Below are positions 15,962-23,211 of a stretch of 64,000 bases of DNA, piece by piece. The notes under the pieces are model-generated. The model ran no database searches. It was not told the origin of the DNA and saw only the letters and a list, made by a program, of their open reading frames with translations. Each line of letters starts with the position of its first letter. Position 1 is the stretch's first letter. Both the position numbers and the translations under genes were made by a program. The stretch is from Nocardioides luteus (GTDB taxonomy: Bacteria > Actinomycetota > Actinomycetes > Propionibacteriales > Nocardioidaceae): positions 5,262,501-5,326,500 of the forward strand of contig NZ_JADOVJ010000001.1 of assembly GCF_015752315.1 (NCBI RefSeq), written 5' to 3'.

Positions 15962-16974
15962 TGACTGTCCAGCTGACGGTCGCCGAGGTCGGCGACCTGA
16001 TCCGAGCCGTGCTGATATCGGTTGGCTTGACGCACGATGACGCCGTGACCGCGTCGGAGCACATCCTTGACTGCGAGCTCCGAGGGCTCTCGTACGGAGG
16101 GTTGCCCCGCACCCTTTCTGTGGCCGAACGGCTGCTTGCTTCGGGTGTGTCGCCCGGTTGGCGGCTCGAGCGTGAGACCCCTGTCTCGGTCACCCTCAAC
16201 GGCGCCGACCAGCTCGGCTACATCGTGGCTCAGCGCGCGACGGAGTTCGCCATCGAGAAGGCGTCGATCTCGGGGATGTGTGTGGCCGCCGCCCACGACA
16301 CCTGGTACACCGGCATGTTCTCCTGGTATCTCGAGCAGGTCACAGCTGCCGGTTTTGTCGGGGTCGCGGCCGGCAACGGCGGCGCCTTCGTCGCCCCGCA
16401 CGGGGCCACCGAACCGCTGCTCGGAACCAACCCGATCGCGTTTGGCTTCCCGAGCCTCGGCGACCCGGTCATTTGGGACTCAGGCACGTCGTCACTCACG
16501 CACGCCGAGGTCGTTTTGAGCGGGCGTCTCGGCAACCCGTTGCCGCCGGGAACGGCGTTCGACGCAGACGGAGCACCCACCACCGATCCCGCGGCGGCGC
16601 TGGCCGGCGCGATCGCCGTTTGGGGCGGTCACCGCGGATCGGGCCTGTCGCTAGCGGTGCACCTGCTCGGCATGCTGACGAGCTCCCCTGCGATCCCGCG
16701 GCGCCCTATCGCCGACCTCGGGTTCCTCCTGATCGTCGTCGACCCTGAGATCATCACTGACGGACAGGCCTACCGGGCAGGAGTCTCGGAGCACGCCGAC
16801 CGCATCCGAGCGGCACGTCCCGTCGAGCCCGGACGCCCCGTCCGAGTCCCGTTTGACCGGTCTCGCGCACAGCGCGCCGCGACCCTCAGCGCCGACCGTA
16901 TTGAGGTCGAGCCGGCCGTGCTTGCCGCCCTGGAAGCGATTATGGAGTCTGCCGCAGCAGGCGCGCGACCGTGA
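15961..16974 (+). CDS. Ldh-family oxidoreductase (malate/lactate dehydrogenase type 2)
   Basis: 337 residues of the YlbC/YiaK/Ldh2 family, which uses NAD(P) to reduce 2-oxo acids or cyclic imines and does not have a Rossmann fold. Typical segments: HILDCELRGLSYGGLPRTLS near the N-terminus, AVAAHDTWYTG-like AAAHDTWYTGMFSWYLEQ, APHGATEPLLGTNPIAFGFP and GGHRGSGLSLAVHLLGMLTS. Its ATG shares a base with the TGA of the previous gene (TGATG). It is the last gene of the ligase operon and likely oxidises or reduces a hydroxy/oxo acid intermediate. Confidence 0.85.
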   Translation: MTVQLTVAEVGDLIRAVLISVGLTHDDAVTASEHILDCELRGLSYGGLPRTLSVAERLLASGVSPGWRLERETPVSVTLNGADQLGYIVAQRATEFAIEKASISGMCVAAAHDTWYTGMFSWYLEQVTAAGFVGVAAGNGGAFVAPHGATEPLLGTNPIAFGFPSLGDPVIWDSGTSSLTHAEVVLSGRLGNPLPPGTAFDADGAPTTDPAAALAGAIAVWGGHRGSGLSLAVHLLGMLTSSPAIPRRPIADLGFLLIVVDPEIITDGQAYRAGVSEHADRIRAARPVEPGRPVRVPFDRSRAQRAATLSADRIEVEPAVLAALEAIMESAAAGARP

Positions 16975-16984
16975 TCACTCAAGA

Positions 16985-17305
16985 ATGGTCCATCGGTCCA
17001 AGTCGAACGGCGCAGATCCCAGGCTGCGGACGATCGCGTACTCGCTGGTCCGGATCCCCTGGACGCCCTACGAGTTTGGGAACCAGCGCTTCGTGGAGTT
17101 GGAGCGCCCCCTCTCCATCCGCAATCACCGTACGCTCACGATCAGCCGCAAAGGCAGAGCGCGGCGCGACGTCGTCGGCAACGGCTTGCGGGCCGAAGGC
17201 CGCCGCTACCTAGGACTCGACGTCCTGGCCAAGTCACAAACCATCGGTCAGCCCGCCGAGGAGGTGATCCCGCCCGAGCCACAGGCCCTCACAGCCTTAC
17301 CCTGA
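16985..17305 (+). CDS. Hypothetical protein or gene remnant
   Basis: An open frame of 106 residues (MVHRSKSNGADPRLRTIAYS to EVIPPEPQALTALP) fills the gap after the catabolic operon. The composition is rich in Arg and not obviously a shadow, yet there is no ribosome site and no recognisable domain. It may be a scrap of a mobile-element gene at the junction between the catabolic cluster and the plasmid-like part. Nothing else is seen in 16975-17340. Confidence 0.3.
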   Translation: MVHRSKSNGADPRLRTIAYSLVRIPWTPYEFGNQRFVELERPLSIRNHRTLTISRKGRARRDVVGNGLRAEGRRYLGLDVLAKSQTIGQPAEEVIPPEPQALTALP

Positions 17306-17340
17306 GCACGACGAAGGAGAACCCCGTCGTACACCACTAC

Positions 17341-17547
17341 TCAGGACTTGACCCTCCTGGGGATCAGTGGCTTGGTTGTTGCGGGTCGCGGCAGAGCCGG
17401 CGGCCGCGGTAACTGCGCCGCATCTGTGAGGATGCGCACCGCCTCGGCGAGCTTCTCGGCGTACGCCGCGCGGTAGTCCTCGACCGGGTCGTGCCCGGTT
17501 GCCGCGGTGGAGCCGGAGAGCTCGTCGTTGTTGTCTGGCGTGGTCAT
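17341..17547 (-). CDS. Small hypothetical protein
   Basis: 68 residues, preceded by GAGGAG 7 nt before the ATG. The protein has an acidic helical middle (EDYRAAYAEKLAEAVRILTD) and a Pro/Arg-rich tail. No family is recognised. It lies downstream of ssb on the same strand, after a hairpin, in what looks like a plasmid accessory block. Confidence 0.55.
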   Translation of the reverse strand: MTTPDNNDELSGSTAATGHDPVEDYRAAYAEKLAEAVRILTDAAQLPRPPALPRPATTKPLIPRRVKS

Positions 17548-17631
17548 GGGATCGATCTCCTCGAGGGGGCTTGGTTTTGATTGTGTCTTGTCGCACCGAC
17601 AACTTCTCGATTACTGGATGCCCAGAAGAGG

Positions 17632-17648
17632 AGCCGGCCTCTGGCCGG
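17632..17648 (-). terminator. Hairpin after ssb
   Basis: GCCGGCC (17632-17638) and GGCCGGC (17642-17648) form a tight 7-bp stem with a 3-nt loop, about 30 nt past the ssb stop, followed on the minus strand by a pyrimidine-rich TCCTCTTCT. Probable terminator. Confidence 0.45.
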
Positions 17649-17677
17649 CCCCTCCCCCGGGGTCTTGGTGCCCGGGC

Positions 17678-18130
17678 TCAGAACGGCGGCTCGGTGGGCC
17701 GCGGTCCCAGCTGGGTGACGTTGTCCGCGGGCGCCGGCGCGTCGGGGTTGGTGGTCCTGCCACCGCGGTTCTTCTCGGCGCGGGCGGTGGCGAACTTGAG
17801 GCTGGTGGCGATCTCGCCGTACCGGTCGGAGATGACGACGACGTCCTTGTAGCGGTTCTCGCCGGTCTCCTTGTCAGTCCAGCTCTCGGTCTCGACCTGG
17901 CCGTGCACGAGCACGCGGTCCCCTCGGACCAGGCTCTCGACCAGGTTCTCGCCAGCAGATCCCCAGACCTTGACGTTGTGGAATGTCGGGGTGGCGTCGA
18001 CCCACTCATCGTTCTTCTTGACGCGTCGGTTGACCGCGACGCGGAGGTTGGCGACCGCGGTGCCGCCGGTGGTGAAGTGCAGCTCCGGGTCCTCGGTGAG
18101 GTTGCCGGCGAAGGTGGTGATCGTGTTCAT
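17678..18130 (-). CDS. ssb: Single-stranded DNA-binding protein (accessory copy)
   Basis: 150 residues. The OB fold is clear: MNTITTFAGNLTEDPELHFT, VANLRVAVNRRVKKNDEWVD, FHNVKVWGSAGENLVESLVR, GDRVLVHGQVETESWTDKET. The C-terminus ends PRPTEPPF, a short acidic/Pro tip of the kind that recruits partner proteins. GGGAGAAG precedes the ATG. This is not the chromosomal ssb, which normally sits between rpsF and rpsR; here its neighbours are DUF932 and small accessory genes, as on plasmids and integrative elements. A long nested hairpin lies upstream (18203-18341). Confidence 0.9.
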   Translation of the reverse strand: MNTITTFAGNLTEDPELHFTTGGTAVANLRVAVNRRVKKNDEWVDATPTFHNVKVWGSAGENLVESLVRGDRVLVHGQVETESWTDKETGENRYKDVVVISDRYGEIATSLKFATARAEKNRGGRTTNPDAPAPADNVTQLGPRPTEPPF

Positions 18131-18202
18131 GGTTCTTCTCCCTTGGATGAGGTGCATGGATGGAAACGGAGAGCTGACCAGGTGACCCTCGGGATGTGAC
18201 CC

Positions 18203-18341
18203 CTCGTGCCCCTTGCTCCCAACAACCAGCCCAAGATCGCGCGAGCGGTAGCGGGTCAAGGGCCGGCGGATGCCGGGCACTGCTTCCCTTGACCTGTGGA
18301 GCGAGCGATCACGATTGGGCGTTGTGGGAGCAAGGAACGAG
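18203..18341. promoter_or_regulatory. Nested long hairpin upstream of ssb (leader C)
   Basis: Six pairs of arms nest in order: CTCGT/ACGAG (18203, 18337), CCTTGCTCCCA (18211-18221)/TGGGAGCAAGG (18325-18335), CAAC/GTTG, GCCCA (18229)/TGGGC (18316), GATCGC (18235)/GCGATC (18305), and GGTCAAGGG (18254-18262)/CCCTTGACC (18286-18294). The whole region folds on itself and ends 72 nt before the ssb start. Two other elements of the same kind precede the DUF932 gene and a 114-residue gene; all share GGTCAA...TTGACC in the inner stem. It may be a structured mRNA leader or a promoter that works as folded single-stranded DNA. Confidence 0.7.
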
Positions 18342-18510
18342 ACGCTTTGAACGGGTGAGACTGCCTCGGCCCGGAGGGCCGCGTCCTTGGCCGGCGGCCG
18401 GCGGCCCCGTGGGCGTCTGGATCCTTGGGTGGAGCTGCCCGGCGTACGCCGGTCGACCAGCTGGTGTTGGTGAGGCCGGCCCGGCGGGTCGTGCCGTTCG
18501 GGTGGGGTGT

Positions 18511-18557
18511 GGGGAGGGCGGAGTCCTCCCCACCGCCGGCCCCGGAGGGCCGGCGGT
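18511..18557. terminator. Two adjacent hairpins ending the DUF932 operon
   Basis: ACCGCCGGCCC (18532-18542) and GGGCCGGCGGT (18547-18557) form a perfect 11-bp stem with a 4-nt loop 12 nt past the stop at 18570. Next to it GGGGAGG...CCTCCCC (18511-18531) forms a second hairpin. There is no T run, as is common for actinobacterial terminators. Confidence 0.6.
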
Positions 18558-18569
18558 GCGTCCTGGTCG

Positions 18570-19052
18570 CTACTCGATGCGGTCGTGGATGGCGACGGCG
18601 CCGTAGAAGTCGTGGCCGGTCAGCTGGCTGACCAGGTCGTTGAAGCGGCTGTCGCCGGTGGCGTAGTTGCCGCCGGCCATGGTGCCGGGGACCGGGGTCC
18701 AGTTCTGGCCGTCGAAGTCGTAGACGGGCACGAGCGCGGCGATGGTGCCGGCGTACGTGTTGCGGATCTCGAGGGCGACGGGCCAGGAGGCGGTGGACGG
18801 GGTGAAGATCTGGCTGTCGTGCTCCAGGGCGGCGACGTAGTCGAGGGGCTGGGCGGGGTTGGTGATGTCGTGCCCGGTCCAGCCGACCAGGGTGATGCTG
18901 TCGTGACCGGGTGCGGAGATGCCGCCGTTGGTGCAGTCGATGCGGGCCATCGGGCCGCCGGCCGGGTGCAGCAGGCGCAGGCTGAGGCCGCGGATCTCGT
19001 CGAATGCGCCGGCGAGCGGGGTGCGGTTGCGGGTGGTGGCGATCGTGCTCAT
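18570..19052 (-). CDS. Hypothetical protein, plasmid accessory
   Basis: 160 residues of unknown function. It contains a globular alpha/beta sequence (SITLVGWTGHDITNPAQPLD; VALEIRNTYAGTIAALVPVY) and the end FYGAVAIHDRIE. There are no membrane segments. The ATG overlaps the stop of the upstream 112-residue gene (ATGA), so both are translated together with the DUF932 gene in front. Terminated by two hairpins at 18511-18557. Confidence 0.65.
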   Translation of the reverse strand: MSTIATTRNRTPLAGAFDEIRGLSLRLLHPAGGPMARIDCTNGGISAPGHDSITLVGWTGHDITNPAQPLDYVAALEHDSQIFTPSTASWPVALEIRNTYAGTIAALVPVYDFDGQNWTPVPGTMAGGNYATGDSRFNDLVSQLTGHDFYGAVAIHDRIE

Positions 19053-19387
19053 CGGTTGGTCTCCTTGGTGGTGTTGGTGGTGTTCTCGTCGACGGGCTCG
19101 TCGATGTCGTCGGGGGTGGCTCGTAGGTAGGCGGCGAAGTCGCCTTGGGCTTCGGCGAGGGTCTCGGCGTGGGTGGACCAGCCGGGCCCGGTGTTGCTGG
19201 CGACCTCGAGCTGATAGCCGGGCGCGTCGGTGGTGGTGCTGTTGCCCGGCGTGATGCAGGCGTTGAAGTGGGTGCCGTCTCGGCGGGCCTCGGCCAGGTA
19301 GACCGGACCGGTTTCGAGGTATCGGTCCGCGCCGGCGATGTAGATCCACTGCGGCTCGGCCGCCTCGGTCATGGCGATGGTGGTCAT
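19049..19387 (-). CDS. Hypothetical protein, plasmid accessory
   Basis: 112 residues starting at the ATG at 19387 with a strong GAGGAGGA ribosome site. It has an N-terminal strand EPQWIYIAGADRYLETGPVY, an aromatic middle and a Thr/Asn/Glu-rich tail. No family recognised. It is the second gene of the DUF932 operon (62 nt after it) and overlaps the third by 4 nt. Confidence 0.65.
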   Translation of the reverse strand: MTTIAMTEAAEPQWIYIAGADRYLETGPVYLAEARRDGTHFNACITPGNSTTTDAPGYQLEVASNTGPGWSTHAETLAEAQGDFAAYLRATPDDIDEPVDENTTNTTKETNR

Positions 19388-19449
19388 CGGGTCCTCCTCC
19401 TCAGGGAGTGGAGGGGAGGGCCGTGCGGCCCTCCCCTGGTGGGCCGGGG

Positions 19450-20457
19450 TCAGCTGGCTGCGGCGCAGAGGTCCCAGGCGCGTTCCTTGAGCCGGGTCGG
19501 CTCCTCGCTGGTGAGCAGGCGCGCGGCGCGGGCGGTGGCCTTCTCGTGCCTGGCCCGGACCGGGGCGTAGTGGTCGACGTACTCGACGATCACCTGGTAG
19601 CCGGCCCAGGCGGTGCCTCGGATGTTGGCCTGGGTGGCGGCGTCGCCCCACAGACGCTCCAGCTCGCGGGTCCGCTCGTACGCGGCGGTGCGGCTCCGGC
19701 GCGACCCGAGGGGGTCATGGGTGCCGTAGAGCTGCTCGACGATGCCGGCGAAGGCTGCGTCGGTCATGGTCTGCTGGATCATCTTCTCGGCCTCGGCCTC
19801 GAAGGCCTCGATGTAGCGGAAGGAGAGACCGAGGGCGTCACGGATGCGCGCGACCTGGATGCTCGCGTTGGTGGTGTGCCGGATGGAGACGCTCGCGGTG
19901 TGGTTGGCGATCGCGGCGGCCTGGGTGTTGGCGCACACGACCCGGACCGGGGTCACCAGCAGACGGAAGGCCTGCGTGCCGTCGTGGCTGTTGAGGGCGA
20001 CGATGTTGGTGCGGATCTCGTCGGCGTCACCGACGCGCATGGTCTCGGGCAGTCGCAGCGATACGAAGACCTGGCGGCCGCCGCGCAGCGACCCGGCGGT
20101 GTCGAAGATCGCACCGGAGTCCTCGACCAGCTGGTTGAGGGTGTCGGCGTGCTCCTCGTTCTGGATGACGGCGTAGGAGGTGCCGACGACCCCGAGGGCC
20201 TCGGCCTGGCCGGTGAACGGGTTGGTGCGGACGGTGGCGAACCGGTCGGGGACGTCGACGAGGTTCGCGCCGTTCTCGTCCAGGTCGATGCCCTGCAGTG
20301 GGGTCTTGCGGACGTTCCATCCGCCGAGGTGACCGATGGTCATTGCCTCTTCGGCGGTGAAGACGTCCTCGAGGGTGGTGCCGAGGCGGTGCCAGGCGTC
20401 TTCGCGGGCGAAGACTGCGGCGGCCTGTCGGCCGTGGGTTTCGATCTCGTGAGCCAT
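19450..20457 (-). CDS. DUF932 (phage/plasmid-like TIGR03299) protein
   Basis: 335 residues with the features of the DUF932 family common on plasmids and phages: AHEIETHGRQAAAVFAREDA with W-H-R-L-G, then GGWNVRKTPLQG, VGTSYAVIQNEEHADTLNQL, FVSLRLPETMRVGDADEI and the late block RVVCANTQAAAIANHTASVS, KRHTxN-like SIRHTTNASIQVARIRDALG. Its role is unknown; it usually sits near ssb or anti-restriction genes. AGGAAG lies 12 nt before the ATG. The hairpin element at 20512-20701 ends 54 nt before the start. Confidence 0.85.
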   Translation of the reverse strand: MAHEIETHGRQAAAVFAREDAWHRLGTTLEDVFTAEEAMTIGHLGGWNVRKTPLQGIDLDENGANLVDVPDRFATVRTNPFTGQAEALGVVGTSYAVIQNEEHADTLNQLVEDSGAIFDTAGSLRGGRQVFVSLRLPETMRVGDADEIRTNIVALNSHDGTQAFRLLVTPVRVVCANTQAAAIANHTASVSIRHTTNASIQVARIRDALGLSFRYIEAFEAEAEKMIQQTMTDAAFAGIVEQLYGTHDPLGSRRSRTAAYERTRELERLWGDAATQANIRGTAWAGYQVIVEYVDHYAPVRARHEKATARAARLLTSEEPTRLKERAWDLCAAAS

Positions 20458-20511
20458 GAGTGCGCTCGCTTCCTGCGCGGGGATCGGGTGGCGGCTTCTG
20501 GGTTGCCGACC

Positions 20512-20701
20512 GTTTTTTCGCCCTCCCCGGGCAATGGAGATGGCGGCGGCCGGTGGAGCCGTGGAGGTCAACCACCGGGACCGGCCAGACCGGTAAGGAA
20601 ATAAGCGAAGCGCCGTCCGGTTTGGCCGGCGCCCGTAGGGCGCGGTGGTTGACCGGAGCGGCGCGGCCGCCAGAATCGGAGGCCCGGGGAGGACGAAAAA
20701 C
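20512..20701. promoter_or_regulatory. Nested long hairpin upstream of DUF932 (leader A)
   Basis: Arms nest as follows: a T-rich/A-rich outer stem (20512-20520 with 20694-20701), CCTCCCCGGGC (20522-20532)/GCCCGGGGAGG (20682-20692), GGCGGCCG (20545-20552)/CGGCCGCC (20664-20671), and GGTCAACCACCG (20566-20577)/CGGTGGTTGACC (20643-20654). The apical part contains AGGAAATAAGCGAAGCGCCG (20596-20615), which is repeated exactly at 22947-22966 in the equivalent position of leader B. Stems are kept while stem sequences differ between A and B, which is the mark of selected structure. Confidence 0.75.
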
Positions 20702-20870
20702 TTCAAGTGAGCGCCGGCGTACGCCGGCTCGATCCCGGCGGAGCCGGGCCCTGGTCCTGTGGCCTGTATGTGCCTGGCGCACGGCCCTTGCCGGATGGGC
20801 CCGGGGGCTACGGTGGGCGATGACGAGCAGCTGCGTCCTCGGTCAGCTCTGTCGATACCCTAAAACGGAA

Positions 20871-20902
20871 AGTGGAGTCGTGGTTCCACCCACGACTCCA
20901 CT
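20871..20902. terminator. Perfect 13-bp hairpin with T run on the minus strand
   Basis: AGTGGAGTCGTGG (20871-20883) and CCACGACTCCACT (20890-20902) pair perfectly with a 6-nt loop. On the minus strand the stem is followed by TTCCGTTTTAGGG, so it could end a minus-strand transcript, perhaps an unannotated RNA from the region 20903-21290. An operator is the alternative. Confidence 0.5.
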
Positions 20903-21293
20903 CCGCTGAGAACCCTGACTGGATCCCTTGAGCGGGTCACCTCGCCGACGGGAGTCAGGACAACGCGGCTCCGGGTGTCCGCGCGCTCTACAGCTGGCAG
21001 GTCTCGTGGCGACCAGCGTCCAGGACACGCTATTCGCAACTGGCTGCTGCGATAGTTTCTGTGGCTAAGACGCCTTGCTGACCTGCGTGATAAGGACTCT
21101 ACTGGACCGAGCGCGGAAACCTACGCTCAGATTGCCGCGTCTTTCACTGAGCGACTACCCAGGTTCGTCGTAGTAGAGTAGAGACCAAGGCAGTCTTAGC
21201 AATGATGCTCTAGCGATAAAAGACGAGATACTTCGTCGCGTTGTGGAGAAGTATGTAGGACTGCATAGATCCGGGTAGAGCATAGGAGCAACC
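20903..21293. other. Noncoding region before the LuxR-type gene
   Basis: No credible gene is visible here. The sequence from 21050 to 21290 is clearly more AT-rich than its surroundings and holds GTAGTAGAGTAGAGACC and AGACGAGATACTTCG-like tracts, consistent with promoters for the gene at 21294. The minus-strand hairpin at 20871 suggests that a small minus-strand RNA could originate here. Nothing else is seen. Confidence 0.4.
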
Positions 21294-22418
21294 GTGTCCG
21301 CCAAGAGCGTTCAAGTCGCTGCCACCGAGGCGCAGGAGACGGCCCTGGAGACCCTCCAGAGGGCCCCCGCGTGGTCGTTGAAGGCGGCCCAGGACCTGGC
21401 TGCTCGCACCCCCGCGCGCACGTCGATCCCGGTACGTCGAACGTTTGTGAACGCGGGCGAGACCGGCGGGCGTGCCCCTCTGGCCGAGCTGGTGGCGCGG
21501 CGTGGTCGCGGCGGTGTTGTTCCGTTGAAGCTGTACTTGGCTCTCATCTGGCGCTGCTCGGCACCACCGTTCTCCACTGACATCCAGGCCCGCTTGTGGG
21601 CCACGCTGCTTGGGCTGCCTGAGCCAGACACGCACGGCGCCCGACGGATTGCCAATGCCCTCGACGTCCTCGAGGCGATGAACCTGGTCAGTCTCGAGCG
21701 TCGACGCGGTGAGTCCACGGTGATCACCCTCCTGGAGGAGTCGGGCACCGGTGAGCCGTACTCGTTGCCGTCGGGCCCGAACACGTCTGGCTACACCTAC
21801 TTCAAGGTGCCGATCGAACTTTGGACGGTGGAGGGCGATATCCAGGTGATGTCAGCGGCCGGGGTTGCGATGCTTCTAGCTCTCCTCGAGGGCCGCAATC
21901 TCGACGGCGAGCCGACGTGGTGGAGCACTGAGCGATTCCCTGCACGCTATGGGCTCACCCCGACGATCAGGTCACGCGGCACCAGCGAACTCGTCGAGCG
22001 CAGCCTCCTGTTTGTGAACAAGAGGGCCGTCTCGAAAACCTCCGGATTCAGTTCCCAGCGGGTCCGCAACACCTACCAGCTCCTCGGCCGTGCCGTGCCA
22101 CGAGAGAAGACACCGGCGAAGTCTCCCCAGCAGAGCAGCATCTCGCAGCCGAAGGCCCCCGTTGGGTCTCACAGGGTCACGAAGATGACCTACGGGGGGA
22201 AGACGTCTGTGTCCGTGTCCGGGTTCACCGCTGGGGAGAACCAAGTCCTCGTGCACCTCGGCGAGGGGCTGACCAATCGCGAGATCGCGGCCGCCCTTGG
22301 CGTCTCGGAGAACACGGTCAGGAACCTGGTGTCCAGCGTCCTCTCGAAGCTCCACGTTCAGCGCCGCACACAAGCTGCCCTCATAGCGGCCCAGCTCGGG
22401 ATCGTCCCGTCCGACTGA
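21294..22418 (+). CDS. Winged-helix protein fused to LuxR-type helix-turn-helix
   Basis: 374 residues from a GTG with GGAG 5 nt upstream. Residues 310-374 are a LuxR/GerE DNA-binding domain: LTNREIAAALGVSENTVRNL then VSSVLSKLHVQRRTQAALIA. The N-terminal 250 residues look like a winged-helix plasmid protein (VVPLKLYLALIWRCSAPPFS; RIANALDVLEAMNLVSLERR; a beta wing with STVITLLEE), with YFKVPIELW and a second helix-rich block, similar in build to replication initiators or plasmid transcription factors. No receiver domain is present. It may be the initiator or master regulator of the former plasmid. Neither role is shown. Confidence 0.6.
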   Translation: MSAKSVQVAATEAQETALETLQRAPAWSLKAAQDLAARTPARTSIPVRRTFVNAGETGGRAPLAELVARRGRGGVVPLKLYLALIWRCSAPPFSTDIQARLWATLLGLPEPDTHGARRIANALDVLEAMNLVSLERRRGESTVITLLEESGTGEPYSLPSGPNTSGYTYFKVPIELWTVEGDIQVMSAAGVAMLLALLEGRNLDGEPTWWSTERFPARYGLTPTIRSRGTSELVERSLLFVNKRAVSKTSGFSSQRVRNTYQLLGRAVPREKTPAKSPQQSSISQPKAPVGSHRVTKMTYGGKTSVSVSGFTAGENQVLVHLGEGLTNREIAAALGVSENTVRNLVSSVLSKLHVQRRTQAALIAAQLGIVPSD

Positions 22419-22456
22419 GTCGAACGGGACGAAGAGCGCTCGCCTGACGCTGAGGA

Positions 22457-22801
22457 TCAGATCCTCACGACGAAGACGCCGGGCTCGATCTGCTCGACGC
22501 CGGCGTAGTCGCCGGTGGCAGTGGGGACGTCGGGGATGCCGTCCCAGGCGAGGTTCCACCGGTCGCAGAGGTTCCGGTACCAGTCGAAGAGCTCGACGGG
22601 CGACTTCTCGCCGGCCGGGTAGTCCGGCGCGGGGTCGATCAGCGCAACGGTGGCCTCGCCGTACCCGCCGTGCTGGACGTGGATCGGCTCGGTGATGCGG
22701 CCGGACCAGACGAAGCTCAGCTGGGCGTCGCGGATGTAGTAGGTCAGGTGGACCATCCCGTCGACGATCGGGGGTGCGGTCTCGATGGTGTAGTCGCTCA
22801 T
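22457..22801 (-). CDS. Hypothetical protein, plasmid accessory
   Basis: 114 residues with an aromatic, beta-rich sequence (VHLTYYIRDAQLSFVWSGRI; PVELFDWYRNLCDRWNLAWD) and no recognisable family. AGGAAG stands 10 nt before the ATG. It is convergent with the LuxR-type gene. Its interest lies in its 5' side: the nested hairpin B (22852-23069) stands 51 nt upstream, the same design as for DUF932 and ssb, so it may belong to the same early-expressed set, for which anti-restriction functions would be plausible. Confidence 0.6.
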   Translation of the reverse strand: MSDYTIETAPPIVDGMVHLTYYIRDAQLSFVWSGRITEPIHVQHGGYGEATVALIDPAPDYPAGEKSPVELFDWYRNLCDRWNLAWDGIPDVPTATGDYAGVEQIEPGVFVVRI

Positions 22802-22851
22802 CGTCTTGACCTTCCTGCGCCGGGGCTTGGGGTGGTGGCTCTGGGTGCCTA

Positions 22852-23069
22852 CCGTTCTTGGCCCTCCCCGGGCGTGGAGAGGTCAGGCAGCCGGTGGAGC
22901 CGGGTCGGTCAACCTCTGGGACCGGCGGGAGTCGCGAAAGCCAGTGAGGAAATAAGCGAAGCGCCGATCCGGGTTTCTTGACGTACGCCGGCGCCGCAGG
23001 TGCAAAGGGGTTGACCGACCCGGGCGCGGCCGCCAGATTCGTCGGCGCTGGGGAGGTCCCCAAGGACGG
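22852..23069. promoter_or_regulatory. Nested long hairpin upstream of the 114-residue gene (leader B)
   Basis: Arms in order: CCGTTCTTGG (22852-22861)/CCAAGGACGG (23060-23069, one wobble), CCTCCCC (22863)/GGGGAGG (23050), GGCAGCCG (22886)/CGGCCGCC (23027, one wobble), CGGGTCGGTCAACC (22901-22914)/GGTTGACCGACCCG (23009-23022). The apical part holds AGGAAATAAGCGAAGCGCCG (22947-22966), identical to leader A. Relative to A, several stems have changed on both sides and still pair. The two wobble pairs favour opposite strands, so sequence alone does not say which strand folds. Confidence 0.75.
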
Positions 23070-23211
23070 TCGGTCCGCATCCCGAGGCGCTCGCGCGGAT
23101 TGGAGCCAAAGCGGCGCACCTAGACATCCCACGCGCTTAGCATCGATCTGGTTGGCCCTACCCAAGACGAGGACTATGACGAGGACTGTGGGGCCCGTCG
23201 AGGAGGTTGCG

